Assembly (NCBI GenBank): GCA_934168275.1
Contig: CAKPNA010000002.1
Span: forward strand, 61,364-125,363
Source: an uncultured Bacilli bacterium
GTDB taxonomy: Bacteria > Bacillota_I > Bacilli_A > RF39 > UBA660
DNA: 64,000 nt
Reading direction: 5' to 3'
A program made the translations under genes and the position numbers. The notes beneath the pieces were generated by a model. That model saw only the letters and a list, made by a program, of their open reading frames with translations. It was not told the origin of the DNA and did not search any database. The first letter of the stretch is position 1. Each line of letters starts with the position of its first letter. Of the stretch, positions 1 to 8,852 are shown piece by piece.

Positions 1-472
1 ATATTTTTTGACCAGCTAGCTTTGAACATGCAAACTTATATTTACAAAATTTATTTACCTTTTCTTGCAAAAAATTACCTATAATATTTTTTATCTTATT
101 ATCTGATGATTGTGTACCATGAGCATGAATTGCGAACTCATTAATACCGTATTTCTTTGCTTCTTCATAGAAAAAATATGTTTGATATCCAACATTGCTA
201 TATACTAAATCATAATCATTATGATGTTCAAAAAATTTAGCAATCTCTTTTTTGTATTTTGTTAATCCAACTTCTCTTACATATGGCAAACTATAAACTT
301 GTATTCCTTTTTTTCTAAAAAAATCAATATATTTTTTTGATGGTCTTAAATTATTATATATAATTTCTATTTTAAATTTATCTAAATTATAATTCTTTAT
401 ATAATTAACAATGAATGCTGCAACTCCATTTGCTTGAGTTAAAGTTGGTATAATAAATAATATTTTTTTCAC
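1..472 (-). CDS. Glycosyltransferase family 4-like protein (N-terminal part, cut by window edge)
   Basis: The complement reads from GTG at 472 (AGGTGA five bases upstream) off the window edge, about 157 codons. The start resembles a GT-B fold donor-side domain: a hydrophobic strand followed by an NG turn (KKILFIIPTLTQANGVAAF), then YSNVGYQ, AIHAHGTQ and FACSKLAG, the pattern of EpsF-like family 4 glycosyltransferases, which add sugars from nucleotide donors to a lipid-linked oligosaccharide at the inner face of the membrane. It lies 13 bases after the MenD-like gene and ends the visible part of the polysaccharide operon. The UDP-sugar binding E-x7-E half lies outside the window, so donor and linkage cannot be guessed. 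Confidence 0.75.
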   Translation of the reverse strand, partial: MKKILFIIPTLTQANGVAAFIVNYIKNYNLDKFKIEIIYNNLRPSKKYIDFFRKKGIQVYSLPYVREVGLTKYKKEIAKFFEHHNDYDLVYSNVGYQTYFFYEEAKKYGINEFAIHAHGTQSSDNKIKNIIGNFLQEKVNKFCKYKFACSKLAGQKI

Positions 473-485
473 ACTTTCACCTACT

Positions 486-2240
486 TTATTTATTAAATAA
501 ATTCATTATCTTCTTTGCTTTTTCTTGACCAATATTCTTTTTAACAAAATCTTTTGACTTTCTAAATATTTCCGATTTTAAGTCAATTGGTTTAACTTTA
601 TTATAAAATTCATGAATTTTTTCTGCATCTGTTTTCATTTCTGTAAAAACTTCAAATACAATAGGTTTTTGGTCATTTTTCATAAATTTATCAAGATTAT
701 TATCAAATTCTTCTTTGTTGTGAGCAGATAAATATATGAAACCATTATCCTTGACCCATCCTTCAGCAATATTATTGTGACGTGCTGGTGTATGTCTATC
801 ATCATTTTGTTGAATTTTATTATAATAAAATTCAGAACCACCATGATTATTAATTAATAAAATATGTGTATTTTTCCCAATTACATTAATTCTTAAAGAA
901 TTCATATCATAAAAGAATGACAAATCGCCTATAACAAGAAAACTGGGTTTATTACTTGCAACTGATTGTCCAAAAAAAGAAGACATACATCCATCAATAC
1001 CATGTGTTCCAATATTAGCATATACTTTAATATTTTTTTTCAATTTAAAGAAATTAGTTATCCTAATACTATCATTGATACTTAAGTGCAATATTGAATT
1101 TTCAGGTATCTTTTCAACAACATTCTTTATAGCATATATACTTGAATAATCAAATTCTGGTATTTTTAAAGAATCATTATAATCTTTAAATTCATTAAAA
1201 TATTTTTTTGTACTTTTACTATTATTATTTTCATTAAAAATTTTAAATGCTTCCTCAGGCTTACATTCAAAAATTGTGGTTAAAGATTTAAATGCATCTA
1301 TAACTTTTCCATCTTCACTAATTAGCCAATGATCAAATTTCTTACAATTTTCTTTTAATTCGTTCTTTATTCCAGAAAAGATTTGACCACCAAATGAAAT
1401 TACCAAATCTGGCATAAGCTTTTCAAAAATATTTTTGGATACAACATTTGAATCCATTGATAAAATTGTATTAATAAGTTCATCATTTTCTATGTTTGAC
1501 ATATAATCGCCAACTAAAACAGCCTCATATTTATTTAAAAATATTTTTAACTCTATTTCAAGTTTACTATTAACGTTTGATCGTTGACCACATAATATTA
1601 AAATTTTCTTATAATTTTTTAATTTTGTAATCTTATTTTTCCATGAATCAACATCATTTATAAACAATCTATCAATTTTTTGTGTTTTAGGTAATTCTTT
1701 AGTTATGAAAGATCTATTATATGTATTAGTTGGAATATTTATATGAACAGGACCTTTTGCACCATTATGGTTCAATTCTAATAGCGCCTCATTTATTAAT
1801 CTTTGACAATATATTTCATCGTTTTTATCATTAATTATCGGCAAATTTACTGATTTTTTTACATGTCTATCATACATTCCAACTTGATCAATTAATTGAT
1901 CTTCCCATTGTCCAACCATTCTTTGATCCCTATCACTTGTTAAAATAACAAGTGGTACATTCTGATAATATGCTTCTGCAACTGCAGGCCAATAATTACA
2001 TGTTGCAGTCGATGACGTACAAGAAATAACAACTGGTTCATTTAATTCTTGAGCCAAGCCTAATGCAAAATATCCTGCACTTCTTTCATCAACTACTGAA
2101 TAGCAAGTAAAATCTGAATCTTTTTCAACACTATGAACGAACGGAAGATTTCGTGACCCTGCTGATAAAACACAATGTTTTATTCCATATTGTTTAAATA
2201 ATGATATTATATATTGATAACTTTTTAATTCTGTATACAT
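486..2240 (-). CDS. MenD-like thiamin-diphosphate enzyme in a polysaccharide locus
   Basis: 584 residues, close to MenD (about 550). Visible MenD-type features: LSAGSRNLP near residue 25, VVDERSAGYFALGLA near 50-64 with the ThDP-activating Glu, SCTSSTATCNYWPAVAEAYY, and a C-terminal ThDP/Mg motif GDLSFFYDMNSL ending at LLINNHGGSEF. MenD joins 2-oxoglutarate-derived succinic semialdehyde to isochorismate, but no other menaquinone gene is nearby; neighbours are a short-chain dehydrogenase, a pyruvyl transferase and glycosyltransferases. I infer a decarboxylating C-C bond-forming enzyme that makes an unusual sugar-like or acyl building block for the surface polymer. RBS AGGAGG precedes ATG at 2240. 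Family assignment is firm; the substrate is unknown. Confidence 0.8.
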   Translation of the reverse strand: MYTELKSYQYIISLFKQYGIKHCVLSAGSRNLPFVHSVEKDSDFTCYSVVDERSAGYFALGLAQELNEPVVISCTSSTATCNYWPAVAEAYYQNVPLVILTSDRDQRMVGQWEDQLIDQVGMYDRHVKKSVNLPIINDKNDEIYCQRLINEALLELNHNGAKGPVHINIPTNTYNRSFITKELPKTQKIDRLFINDVDSWKNKITKLKNYKKILILCGQRSNVNSKLEIELKIFLNKYEAVLVGDYMSNIENDELINTILSMDSNVVSKNIFEKLMPDLVISFGGQIFSGIKNELKENCKKFDHWLISEDGKVIDAFKSLTTIFECKPEEAFKIFNENNNSKSTKKYFNEFKDYNDSLKIPEFDYSSIYAIKNVVEKIPENSILHLSINDSIRITNFFKLKKNIKVYANIGTHGIDGCMSSFFGQSVASNKPSFLVIGDLSFFYDMNSLRINVIGKNTHILLINNHGGSEFYYNKIQQNDDRHTPARHNNIAEGWVKDNGFIYLSAHNKEEFDNNLDKFMKNDQKPIVFEVFTEMKTDAEKIHEFYNKVKPIDLKSEIFRKSKDFVKKNIGQEKAKKIMNLFNK

Positions 2241-2286
2241 TTCTTCCTCCTATTATTATGTATAATTTTTATATTACACCAATTTT

Positions 2287-3138
2287 TTAATTCCAATCAT
2301 CATAAGTTAAAGTTGCACATCCACCAGTAACAAATACTGTTTCACCAATAATATTATTAGAAATATTACTTACCAATATAACGGAAATATTTGCAATTTC
2401 TTCTGGTGTAGCATACCTACCATTTGGCGAACTTGGTCTATTTATATTTTCATCTCCCTCAAGCAACATATCTGTTGCAGTTGGTCCTGGGGCTATACCA
2501 TTAACAACAATACCATATTTAATTAATTCTTTAGCTAATCCCTTAGTAAAAGCATTCAAACTATTTTTAGCCAAATGATATGGAGTGATAGCAGGTCTAA
2601 TAGAAGAAGATGAAGAAATATTCAAAATATTTCCTTTTATTTTATTTTTAATTAAATACTTACTATAAATTTGTGTAAGAAAATATGTGCCTTTTAAATC
2701 TGTATTAATAACCTTGTCAAATTCTCTTTCATCCATATTCCAAAAATCTTTCATACATAATACACCAGCATTATTAACTAAAATATCTATCGGCATATTT
2801 ATTTTTTTCAAGATACTATTTAAATTTTTTTCTAATTCGTTTACTTTTGAAATATCTAATTGTTCGAAGTCAATAAAAGCATTTTTATTCAATGACATTA
2901 TTTCTTTTTTTGACTTTTCAAGTTTACTAATATCTCTTCCAACTATTATGACATTAGCTTCATTTAGGGCAAATAATTTTGCAATTTCTAGTCCAATTCC
3001 ACCAGACCCTCCTGTAATTAAAGCAGTTCTTCCTTTCAATAGTTCCCCATGCATAACAGGAATATTAATCTTTTCTTTAATAGGCATATAACGCATGATT
3101 TCACGAATAGCTTTTTTAATATTATTTTTAAAACTCAT
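2287..3138 (-). CDS. Short-chain dehydrogenase/reductase (FabG-like)
   Basis: 283-residue classical SDR. It shows the NAD(P)-binding TGGSGGIG near residue 42, the NNAG motif (LVNNAGVL), catalytic Ser in ISSSSSIRP, the Tyr-x3-Lys pair in YHLAKNSL, and the C-terminal FVTGG. About 30 residues precede the Rossmann fold, more than FabG has. It lies 46 bases upstream of the MenD-like gene and 3 bases after the pyruvyl transferase, so the three are likely co-transcribed. Inference: it reduces a ketone made by, or feeding, the MenD-like enzyme, giving a hydroxylated component of the surface polymer. A housekeeping role in fatty acid synthesis is unlikely in this context. Confidence 0.85.
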   Translation of the reverse strand: MSFKNNIKKAIREIMRYMPIKEKINIPVMHGELLKGRTALITGGSGGIGLEIAKLFALNEANVIIVGRDISKLEKSKKEIMSLNKNAFIDFEQLDISKVNELEKNLNSILKKINMPIDILVNNAGVLCMKDFWNMDEREFDKVINTDLKGTYFLTQIYSKYLIKNKIKGNILNISSSSSIRPAITPYHLAKNSLNAFTKGLAKELIKYGIVVNGIAPGPTATDMLLEGDENINRPSSPNGRYATPEEIANISVILVSNISNNIIGETVFVTGGCATLTYDDWN

Positions 3139-3141
3139 AAT

Positions 3142-4263
3142 TTAACCTTCTTTCAAAACATCATATAAAAATTTTTTTGACTTATTTCTTTCAGTTTCTA
3201 AAATTTTATTAGCATTTTCAAAATTTATTTTTTTATTTGCCAAATTAATGTTATTGAAATCATCTACTATCCTTGACTCTAACTTTGTTATTTTTAGAAT
3301 ACTTTTAACTCTCGTACTATACTTTTCAGGAAAAACAATCATAAAATCGGTATTGAAATTGATTGAAAAAGCAGTAGCATGGAAAGAATCGGTAACAACA
3401 TAAGTCGCATATTTTATCAAAGATAAAAAATCTTCTACGCTAACATTACATTTCATCTCTCCTTTTTTATAAAATTCATGTAATGCATAAGAAACATAAT
3501 ATATTTTTAAGCGCTTTTCTCTTGCTAATTTCTCAACATACTTGTCAATTTTCTTATTTCTATTAAGGTTATATACAAAAATATAATTTTTACCCTTATA
3601 CTTATCTGATGCTAATTTTGACCACTCTTCCTTATTTAATAGAAGAGTAGGATCTAAAACATTTATGCTATTCTTTATTCCAAGATTTTCTAATATATCA
3701 ACTCCAGATTTTTCTCTCATAGATATATTGGAATATTTTTCTAATAATTTTTTTGTCTCATTTTTTTCCCAATCTTCCAAATTACTTTTTCCAAAACTAG
3801 CAGCATAAGAGAAACATTTTTTGTTTTTGGTATCAAAATTCAAAAAGAATGGACCATCAATTTTTTCATTCCAGCCAGAATTCCATACTTGATCACTACC
3901 AGTACAATAAAAATCTGCTACTGGAGGATTTTCAATTATTTCTTGTTCAGTATAATATGTAACCGGACTCAAATTTAATTTTTCTTTTATAAATTTTTTA
4001 AATCTATTAAATCTTAAAATATAAGATGGAAACATTATGCATCTAGCAATAGTTCTAAAAATCATACTTTTTTTTAATTTGCTATTTTTGTTTTTAATTC
4101 TTTTCAACATACCAAACATATGCATTCTTTCAGGATAATAATCAATAAATTCAACATTATACCCCATATTTTTTAAAATATCTTGTGTAGCATATGCTTG
4201 TAAGACTGAACCATAATTTACAATTCTATGCAAAGTTATAACTTCTATTTTTTTCTTTTCCAT
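3142..4263 (-). CDS. Polysaccharide pyruvyl transferase family protein
   Basis: 373 residues matching the polysaccharide pyruvyl transferase family (CsaB/PssM type). Landmarks: HRIVNYGSVLQAYATQ near the N-terminus, FYCTGSDQVWNSGWN near residue 115, and VVTDSFHATAFSINF near residue 290 with the conserved Ser-x-His. The family transfers pyruvate from phosphoenolpyruvate to a sugar as a ketal, adding negative charge to capsules, S-layer anchoring polymers and exopolysaccharides. GGAGG lies six bases before ATG 4263. It is in the middle of the minus-strand operon, 17 bases after the family 2 glycosyltransferase. Some members of this family are only annotated by homology, so the acceptor is not known. 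Confidence 0.85.
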   Translation of the reverse strand: MEKKKIEVITLHRIVNYGSVLQAYATQDILKNMGYNVEFIDYYPERMHMFGMLKRIKNKNSKLKKSMIFRTIARCIMFPSYILRFNRFKKFIKEKLNLSPVTYYTEQEIIENPPVADFYCTGSDQVWNSGWNEKIDGPFFLNFDTKNKKCFSYAASFGKSNLEDWEKNETKKLLEKYSNISMREKSGVDILENLGIKNSINVLDPTLLLNKEEWSKLASDKYKGKNYIFVYNLNRNKKIDKYVEKLAREKRLKIYYVSYALHEFYKKGEMKCNVSVEDFLSLIKYATYVVTDSFHATAFSINFNTDFMIVFPEKYSTRVKSILKITKLESRIVDDFNNINLANKKINFENANKILETERNKSKKFLYDVLKEG

Positions 4264-4280
4264 GATTCCTCCATATTCTT

Positions 4281-5105
4281 TTATTTTTTTCTTAAAAATT
4301 TTCTATATATAAAGTCTCTCGAAAAATTAGGCATATAACATACAATTGCGTGGGGTATAATTGATTTTAAATATTCAAATTTAGTAAAGTAACCATTTTC
4401 CAATTGCTCTTTCTTAAATTTCTTAATGCTTTTAAAATATTTGTGTCCACCACGTCTTTTATAAAAATCTTCACCAATTCTCATATATACATATATATCT
4501 TGAATATTATAACATTTACAGCCGTTTCTAATCATTCTTAGCCACATATCATAATCTTCGCACAAGTAATATTCTCTATAATTTCCAGCATTAATAACTG
4601 CACTTTTCTTAAACATTACAGATGGATGTCTAAAAGGATTCCTACTTTTTGAAAATTTAATAATATCCTCATTTGTTTCTGGTAATATAACATCACAAAC
4701 AACATTATCTATAGAATCAATAAATTCTGATACATTTGTTCCGACCATTCCGATGTCTGGATATTTCTCAAATATTTCAAATTCCTTTTCAATTCTTTTC
4801 GGCAAAGAATAGTCATCTGAGTCCATTCTGGCAATATACTCATTTGAGCATTCTTCAACTCCCCTTTTTAGTGCAGGACCTAATCCAACATTTTTTTCTA
4901 TAGTAACAGTTTTAAATTCTTTTGGATATTTTGTTTTATATTTTTCAACAACATCATATAGTTCCTTAGTTAATGGACCGTCCTCTACTAAAACAAACTC
5001 ATTTGGTTTAATAGTTTGTTCAAACATACTTTTTATACTATCATCAAACCATGCAGGATTTTCTTTATGATAAACAGACATTAAAACACTATACTTTTTT
5101 TTCAT
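4281..5105 (-). CDS. Family 2 glycosyltransferase
   Basis: GT-A fold glycosyltransferase of about 274 residues: SVLMSVYHKENPAWFDDSI at the start, VEDGPLT near 43, the metal-binding DSDD in YIARMDSDDYSLPKR near 95, and CEDYDMWLRMI near 185 supplying the catalytic acidic residues. It most likely adds one sugar to the lipid-linked repeat unit at the inner membrane face. I chose ATG 5105, ten bases after AGGAG; the in-frame GTG at 5114 is only two bases from that site. A 540-base non-coding region with several -10-like boxes precedes it, so it probably opens the operon that continues through the pyruvyl transferase, SDR, MenD-like gene and family 4 glycosyltransferase. Confidence 0.85.
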   Translation of the reverse strand: MKKKYSVLMSVYHKENPAWFDDSIKSMFEQTIKPNEFVLVEDGPLTKELYDVVEKYKTKYPKEFKTVTIEKNVGLGPALKRGVEECSNEYIARMDSDDYSLPKRIEKEFEIFEKYPDIGMVGTNVSEFIDSIDNVVCDVILPETNEDIIKFSKSRNPFRHPSVMFKKSAVINAGNYREYYLCEDYDMWLRMIRNGCKCYNIQDIYVYMRIGEDFYKRRGGHKYFKSIKKFKKEQLENGYFTKFEYLKSIIPHAIVCYMPNFSRDFIYRKFLRKK

Positions 5106-5114
5106 AAAATTCAC

Positions 5115-5653
5115 ATCTCCTCATTTTAAAAAAATCGATACAATATACAATTATACCAATTACTGATTCATTTTTAATCAAATATATTGTATATCTCCAA
5201 ATTACTAAATTATACGTTTAGAGAGATTATACTCTTACTTCGTTAAATATAATTTCAATATGCCTTATCACTCTATTCATTGTATCTTTAGCAAAAATAC
5301 TTTATTTTTTCAATTTGCTTATATCTATATACTTATTCTTTTTGAACACTTACAGCAGTCCAAAGTCGTTCTTAATTATAGCATAAAATCATAAATTTTT
5401 ACCCTTTCTCAAATTTCTTCTTTCCATACGATTCATTACTACACACATCTTTTTTATTATATAGTAATTATACCAAATTAATTGCGAAGAATGTTTACTC
5501 TTTTTCACTGATATTTACTCTAAAGTATAATATTAAGTTTTAACTTACTATTATTTTAAACATCTATATACATCAGTACACTATTCTTTTTTTTATTCTA
5601 CTATATATTTTAATAAATTAAAATAAGAAAAGGATACTTTCCCCGTTTATCTA
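5115..5653. promoter_or_regulatory. 540-base non-coding leader region of the polysaccharide operon
   Basis: No convincing gene is seen here on either strand. Read on the minus strand it holds several TATAAT boxes that could start the downstream operon: complement of 5467-5472, of 5375-5380 (with an extended TGC just before it), and of 5150-5155. Near the operon start there is a dyad, GATACAATATA at 5137-5147 facing TATATTGTATATC near 5183-5195, which could be an operator or a leader hairpin. A long leader before a polysaccharide operon would fit control by antitermination, but no known element was recognised. Confidence 0.4.
5621..5645 (-). terminator. Possible terminator after the sugar transferase
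   Basis: On the minus strand a GC-containing stem GGGGAAAG/CTTTTCTT with loop TATC (several G-U pairs) runs into TTATTTT just after the sugar transferase stop. It may separate that gene from the rest of the locus. The weak stem makes this uncertain. Confidence 0.35.
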
Positions 5654-6322
5654 TTATTTAGCCCCCCTTTTATGTAAGACTGTTGTTATTGTCATAAAAA
5701 AGCATTTTATATCTAACATTAAACTACAATTTTCACAATAATAATATTCTAATTCTAATCTTTTTTCATAAGTTGTAGCACTTCTTCCATTTACTGCCCA
5801 CCATCCACTAATTCCTGGTCTAACACTTTCATATATAGCATGATTACCATGGTGAGCATCTAATTCTCCTTTTACTAATGGCCTAGGTCCTATCATAGAC
5901 ATATCACCTTTTAAAACATTTATCATTTGTGGTAATTCATCTAGTGAAGTCTTTCTTAATATTTTACCCATTTTAGTTATTCTTGGGTCATTTTCAAGTT
6001 TTTGATTTCTTTGCCATTCATCTTTATATATTGGATTTTCTAAAAGTTTTTTTAATACTTCATCAGCATTAGGTATCATAGATCTAAATTTATATAATTT
6101 AAACTCTTTACCATTCTTACCTATTCTAGTTTGAGTATAAAATATACTATTATGATCTTTAGATATTATATAACTTATTTTTACAATAATTATTATTGGT
6201 AATAAAAATATACATCCTACTAAAGATACTACTATATCAAATGTTCTTTTAATAACTTTATATAATATTTTACTTCTTTCTTTAACTACATTCCCCTCTA
6301 GTGTTATATCATTTGTATTCAT
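5654..6322 (-). CDS. Initiating sugar transferase (undecaprenyl-phosphate glycosylphosphotransferase)
   Basis: 222-residue bacterial sugar transferase (PF02397 family; WbaP C-terminal domain, PglC, EpsL). One membrane helix lies near residues 27-52; the cytosolic part has TQTRIGKNGKEFKLYKFRSM, KTSLDELPQMINVLKGDMSM and IGPRPLV, which carry the catalytic Asp-Glu pair and the family's signature Pro-Arg-Pro. It transfers a sugar-1-phosphate from a nucleotide sugar to undecaprenyl phosphate and so starts repeat-unit assembly. It is the first gene of the minus-strand polysaccharide locus, with GGAGT upstream of ATG 6322. Its length is that of the catalytic core only, without the large N-terminal membrane domain of WbaP. 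Which sugar it transfers cannot be read from sequence. Confidence 0.9.
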   Translation of the reverse strand: MNTNDITLEGNVVKERSKILYKVIKRTFDIVVSLVGCIFLLPIIIIVKISYIISKDHNSIFYTQTRIGKNGKEFKLYKFRSMIPNADEVLKKLLENPIYKDEWQRNQKLENDPRITKMGKILRKTSLDELPQMINVLKGDMSMIGPRPLVKGELDAHHGNHAIYESVRPGISGWWAVNGRSATTYEKRLELEYYYCENCSLMLDIKCFFMTITTVLHKRGAK

Positions 6323-6398
6323 TATTTCTCAACTCCATTAATATTTGACATATTTCGCTAGATGTATATAATAATATAAATACAAGGTGATATATATT

Positions 6399-6524
6399 AT
6401 GAAATACTTACTAGCTTTTATTTTAATTAGTTTTCTTATACTAATTATAACATTTATATTAACTAGTTGTAAAGTATCTAGTTTAATTTCTCAAGAAGAA
6501 GATAATATTAATAAGAATATTTAG
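6399..6524 (+). CDS. Small lipoprotein-like membrane peptide (41 aa)
   Basis: A 41-codon gene preceded by AGGTGA eight bases before ATG. The product is one hydrophobic helix (residues 3-22) ending in LTSC, a reasonable lipobox, followed by a polar tail rich in Glu, Asp and Asn. It is probably a small lipoprotein or membrane-anchored peptide. It is divergent from the sugar transferase and 35 bases upstream of the DUF6512 gene, with which it may be co-transcribed. I do not recognise a family. Confidence 0.5.
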   Translation: MKYLLAFILISFLILIITFILTSCKVSSLISQEEDNINKNI

Positions 6525-6559
6525 ATTATATTTTTATATAATATAGTGGTGATATATAT

Positions 6560-7099
6560 ATGTCTATTAAAAAAACTAGATTAATATCAATATTAGGAAT
6601 ATTTCTTATTTCTTTTTTAGCACACTTTATGTATGATTTATTCCCTAATATTATTACTTCATTCTTTTTTCCAGTTAATGAGAGTATTTGGGAACATATG
6701 AAGATATTGTTTACTTCTACTATGATATATGGAGTATTTGATTATATACTTATGAAGAGATTTAATATTAAATATAATAATTTATTATTAGAATTATTTA
6801 TTACTTCTTTTCTTAGTGTTATTATTTATTTAATTATTTATATTCCTATATACTTATTATATGGAGAAAATCTAATTGTGTCGATAATTCTTATGATAAT
6901 CACCTATATTATTACTAAGTATATAGGATATTATATATTAATACAAAAAGAATATAGATTATTAAATATAATATCTGTATTCTTGATAATTATGTGTTAT
7001 TTGGGGTTTATATATTTAACTTATAAGCCTAGTCATAATTTTATATTTTACGATACGGTAGATAGGAAGTATGGGATTAGGGAGTATGTGATTGAGTAG
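6560..7099 (+). CDS. DUF6512-like integral membrane protein
   Basis: 179 residues with about five to six hydrophobic helices and a short polar C-terminus. The N-terminal part FPVNESIWEHMKILFTSTM resembles the conserved segment of the DUF6512 family (a membrane-embedded NESxWEH motif in Firmicutes). RBS GGTGAT lies upstream of ATG. The function of this family is not known to me; the conserved Glu and His within the membrane region could bind a metal, which is speculation. It ends before a bidirectional terminator shared with the convergent ATPase gene. Confidence 0.6.
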   Translation: MSIKKTRLISILGIFLISFLAHFMYDLFPNIITSFFFPVNESIWEHMKILFTSTMIYGVFDYILMKRFNIKYNNLLLELFITSFLSVIIYLIIYIPIYLLYGENLIVSIILMIITYIITKYIGYYILIQKEYRLLNIISVFLIIMCYLGFIYLTYKPSHNFIFYDTVDRKYGIREYVIE

Positions 7100-7255
7100 G
7101 ATTAAGGTATTATATAATGTTTACATTCCATACATTATATTTTAGACATTTTATATTTCAAAATTAAATCTGTTATGAAATCAACAGGTTGTTGTGGATT
7201 TATGTGGATTTTTATACACTTAATCGTAAAAATATTATAGTACCTATGTCAATCA

Positions 7256-7291
7256 TCTTGTATGTTTTCTTGTATGTTATCTTGTATGTTC
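7256..7291. repeat. Three perfect tandem copies of a 12-bp unit
   Basis: The unit TCTTGTATGTTN occurs three times with exact 12-base spacing (7256, 7268, 7280), differing only in the last base, in the gap between the DUF6512 gene and the terminator. It could be an iterated binding site or a simple slippage product. Confidence 0.7.
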
Positions 7292-7326
7292 TTTTTGCTA
7301 TATTATAAAGATTATGTGAACAAAAT

Positions 7327-7366
7327 AAATAGAACTATGAGTTAATTCATAATTCTATTTATTATT
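7327..7366. terminator. Bidirectional terminator between convergent genes
   Basis: AAATAGAA-c-TATGA at 7327-7340 pairs with TCATA-a-TTCTATTT at 7347-7360. A/T tracts flank both sides, so it can end both the plus-strand DUF6512 gene and the minus-strand ATPase gene. Confidence 0.7.
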
Positions 7367-8571
7367 TATTTATCAAGCAACCATTCTAAAACATTTCTGA
7401 TTTTTATTCCATCTTCATTAAAATCAGGTATTTTATCTAAAGTTAATACTATTTTTTCATAATTATCATTTATCTTCTTTAGTGAACGTAATTCTCTATC
7501 CAATATCTTTGTATCATTCTCGTCTATTCCTTTTAAGGTTTCAGCAACTTGAACATATATCTTTCCTTCTTTATTTATGGCCACAAAATCTACTTCATAT
7601 TCATCTATTTTTCCTATGTATACCTCATAGCCTCTTCTTAAAAGTTCAAAATATACAACGTTTTCTAATATATGCCCAAAATCTCCTATTTTTCTTCCTA
7701 ACATAAAATATCTAAATCCCAAATCTGAAACATAATACTTTCCTTGAGTTTTCAAATATTCTTTTCCTTTTATATCATATCTTGAAGCTTTATATAAAAA
7801 GAAACTTTCCATAAATCCCTCTAGATATCTTTCTACTGTCCTTACATTTATATCTTTGCCATCACTTACCATCGTATTCGCTATATTATTCGTAGATACA
7901 AGACTACCAATATTATCCATAGCAAAATTAGCAACATTTCTAAGCATCGTTTCATCTTGTATTTTCTTTCTTGTCATAACATCTTTTATTATTATGTCAT
8001 TATATACACTACTTAAATACATGCTTACATCATCTTCAGTATCTAATGAAGTAGTGTATGGAAGTGATCCTAATGAGATGTATTTTTGATATAAATCTTC
8101 GTTATTTAAATCTTTATAAGCTTCTTTATATTCTTTAAAAGATAATGGTAACATTTTAACTTCTATATATCTTCCAGATAAAAGTGTTGCAAGTTCACTC
8201 GATAAAAGATTAGCATTTGAGCCTGTTATATATAAATCAACATTTTTCTTTATATATAAACTATCAACTGCTTTTTGAAATTCATCGATTTTTTGAACTT
8301 CATCTATAAATATATAATATTTTCTTTTATCCTTTAATTTATCGTTTATATATTTATATAAAGTCATATAATCAATTATAAAGTTATATTCCAAGTCTTC
8401 TAAATTAATACTTATTATTTGGTTTTCTTCTACTCCGTTTTCTTTTAAATATTCTTGATATATTTCAAGCAAGGTGGACTTACCACATCTTCTTATTCCA
8501 GTTATAACTTTTATTAACTCTTTATCTTTAAATCTCTTTAATATATTTAAATATTCATTTCTAGATATCAT
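7366..8571 (-). CDS. AAA-family ATPase with DUF4143 domain
   Basis: About 401 residues of the AAA_14 plus DUF4143 type. Walker A is TGIRRCGKST near residue 27, Walker B YIFIDEVQ near 88; the C-terminal part has the nuclease-like EVDFVAINKEGKIYVQVAE core found in DUF4143. I chose ATG 8571 because GGAGGT lies seven bases upstream, inside the longer frame that begins at 8592. These proteins are common as multiple copies in gut Bacteria and Archaea; roles in stress or toxin-like regulation have been suggested but no firm biochemical function is known. It is a single-gene unit with its own terminator at 7327-7366. Confidence 0.85.
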   Translation of the reverse strand: MISRNEYLNILKRFKDKELIKVITGIRRCGKSTLLEIYQEYLKENGVEENQIISINLEDLEYNFIIDYMTLYKYINDKLKDKRKYYIFIDEVQKIDEFQKAVDSLYIKKNVDLYITGSNANLLSSELATLLSGRYIEVKMLPLSFKEYKEAYKDLNNEDLYQKYISLGSLPYTTSLDTEDDVSMYLSSVYNDIIIKDVMTRKKIQDETMLRNVANFAMDNIGSLVSTNNIANTMVSDGKDINVRTVERYLEGFMESFFLYKASRYDIKGKEYLKTQGKYYVSDLGFRYFMLGRKIGDFGHILENVVYFELLRRGYEVYIGKIDEYEVDFVAINKEGKIYVQVAETLKGIDENDTKILDRELRSLKKINDNYEKIVLTLDKIPDFNEDGIKIRNVLEWLLDK

Positions 8572-8805
8572 AAAAATACCTCCTTTTTTCAATTACAATT
8601 ATACATCATTATAATGCAAAAGTAAAGTTTTTGTATTGGACTACAAAAACTATTTGATTTATCTGTTTTTTTGTATTTCCATTTACAATAACCTAAATAT
8701 TTAATAATACCTTATTTCTATACCTAAACTGTATTGCTTTATAAGTATTAAATTATTATAAACCTATAATATAATTATATTCATTTTTTATAAAATTATT
8801 ATTAC

Positions 8806-8848
8806 AAAGAAAAAAGAATATAAATTAGATTAATAGTTTATATTCTTT
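8806..8848 (-). terminator. Terminator after ftsX
   Basis: Perfect 12-base arms AAAGAATATAAA (8813-8824) and TTTATATTCTTT (8837-8848) with a 12-base loop, followed on the minus strand by a T-run. It ends the ftsE-ftsX unit. Confidence 0.8.
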
Positions 8849-8852
8849 ATTA

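Noticed and set aside
2687..3091. 134-codon plus-strand frame over the SDR gene
   Set aside because: Antisense shadow of a clear SDR gene, hydrophobic by complement of its codons.
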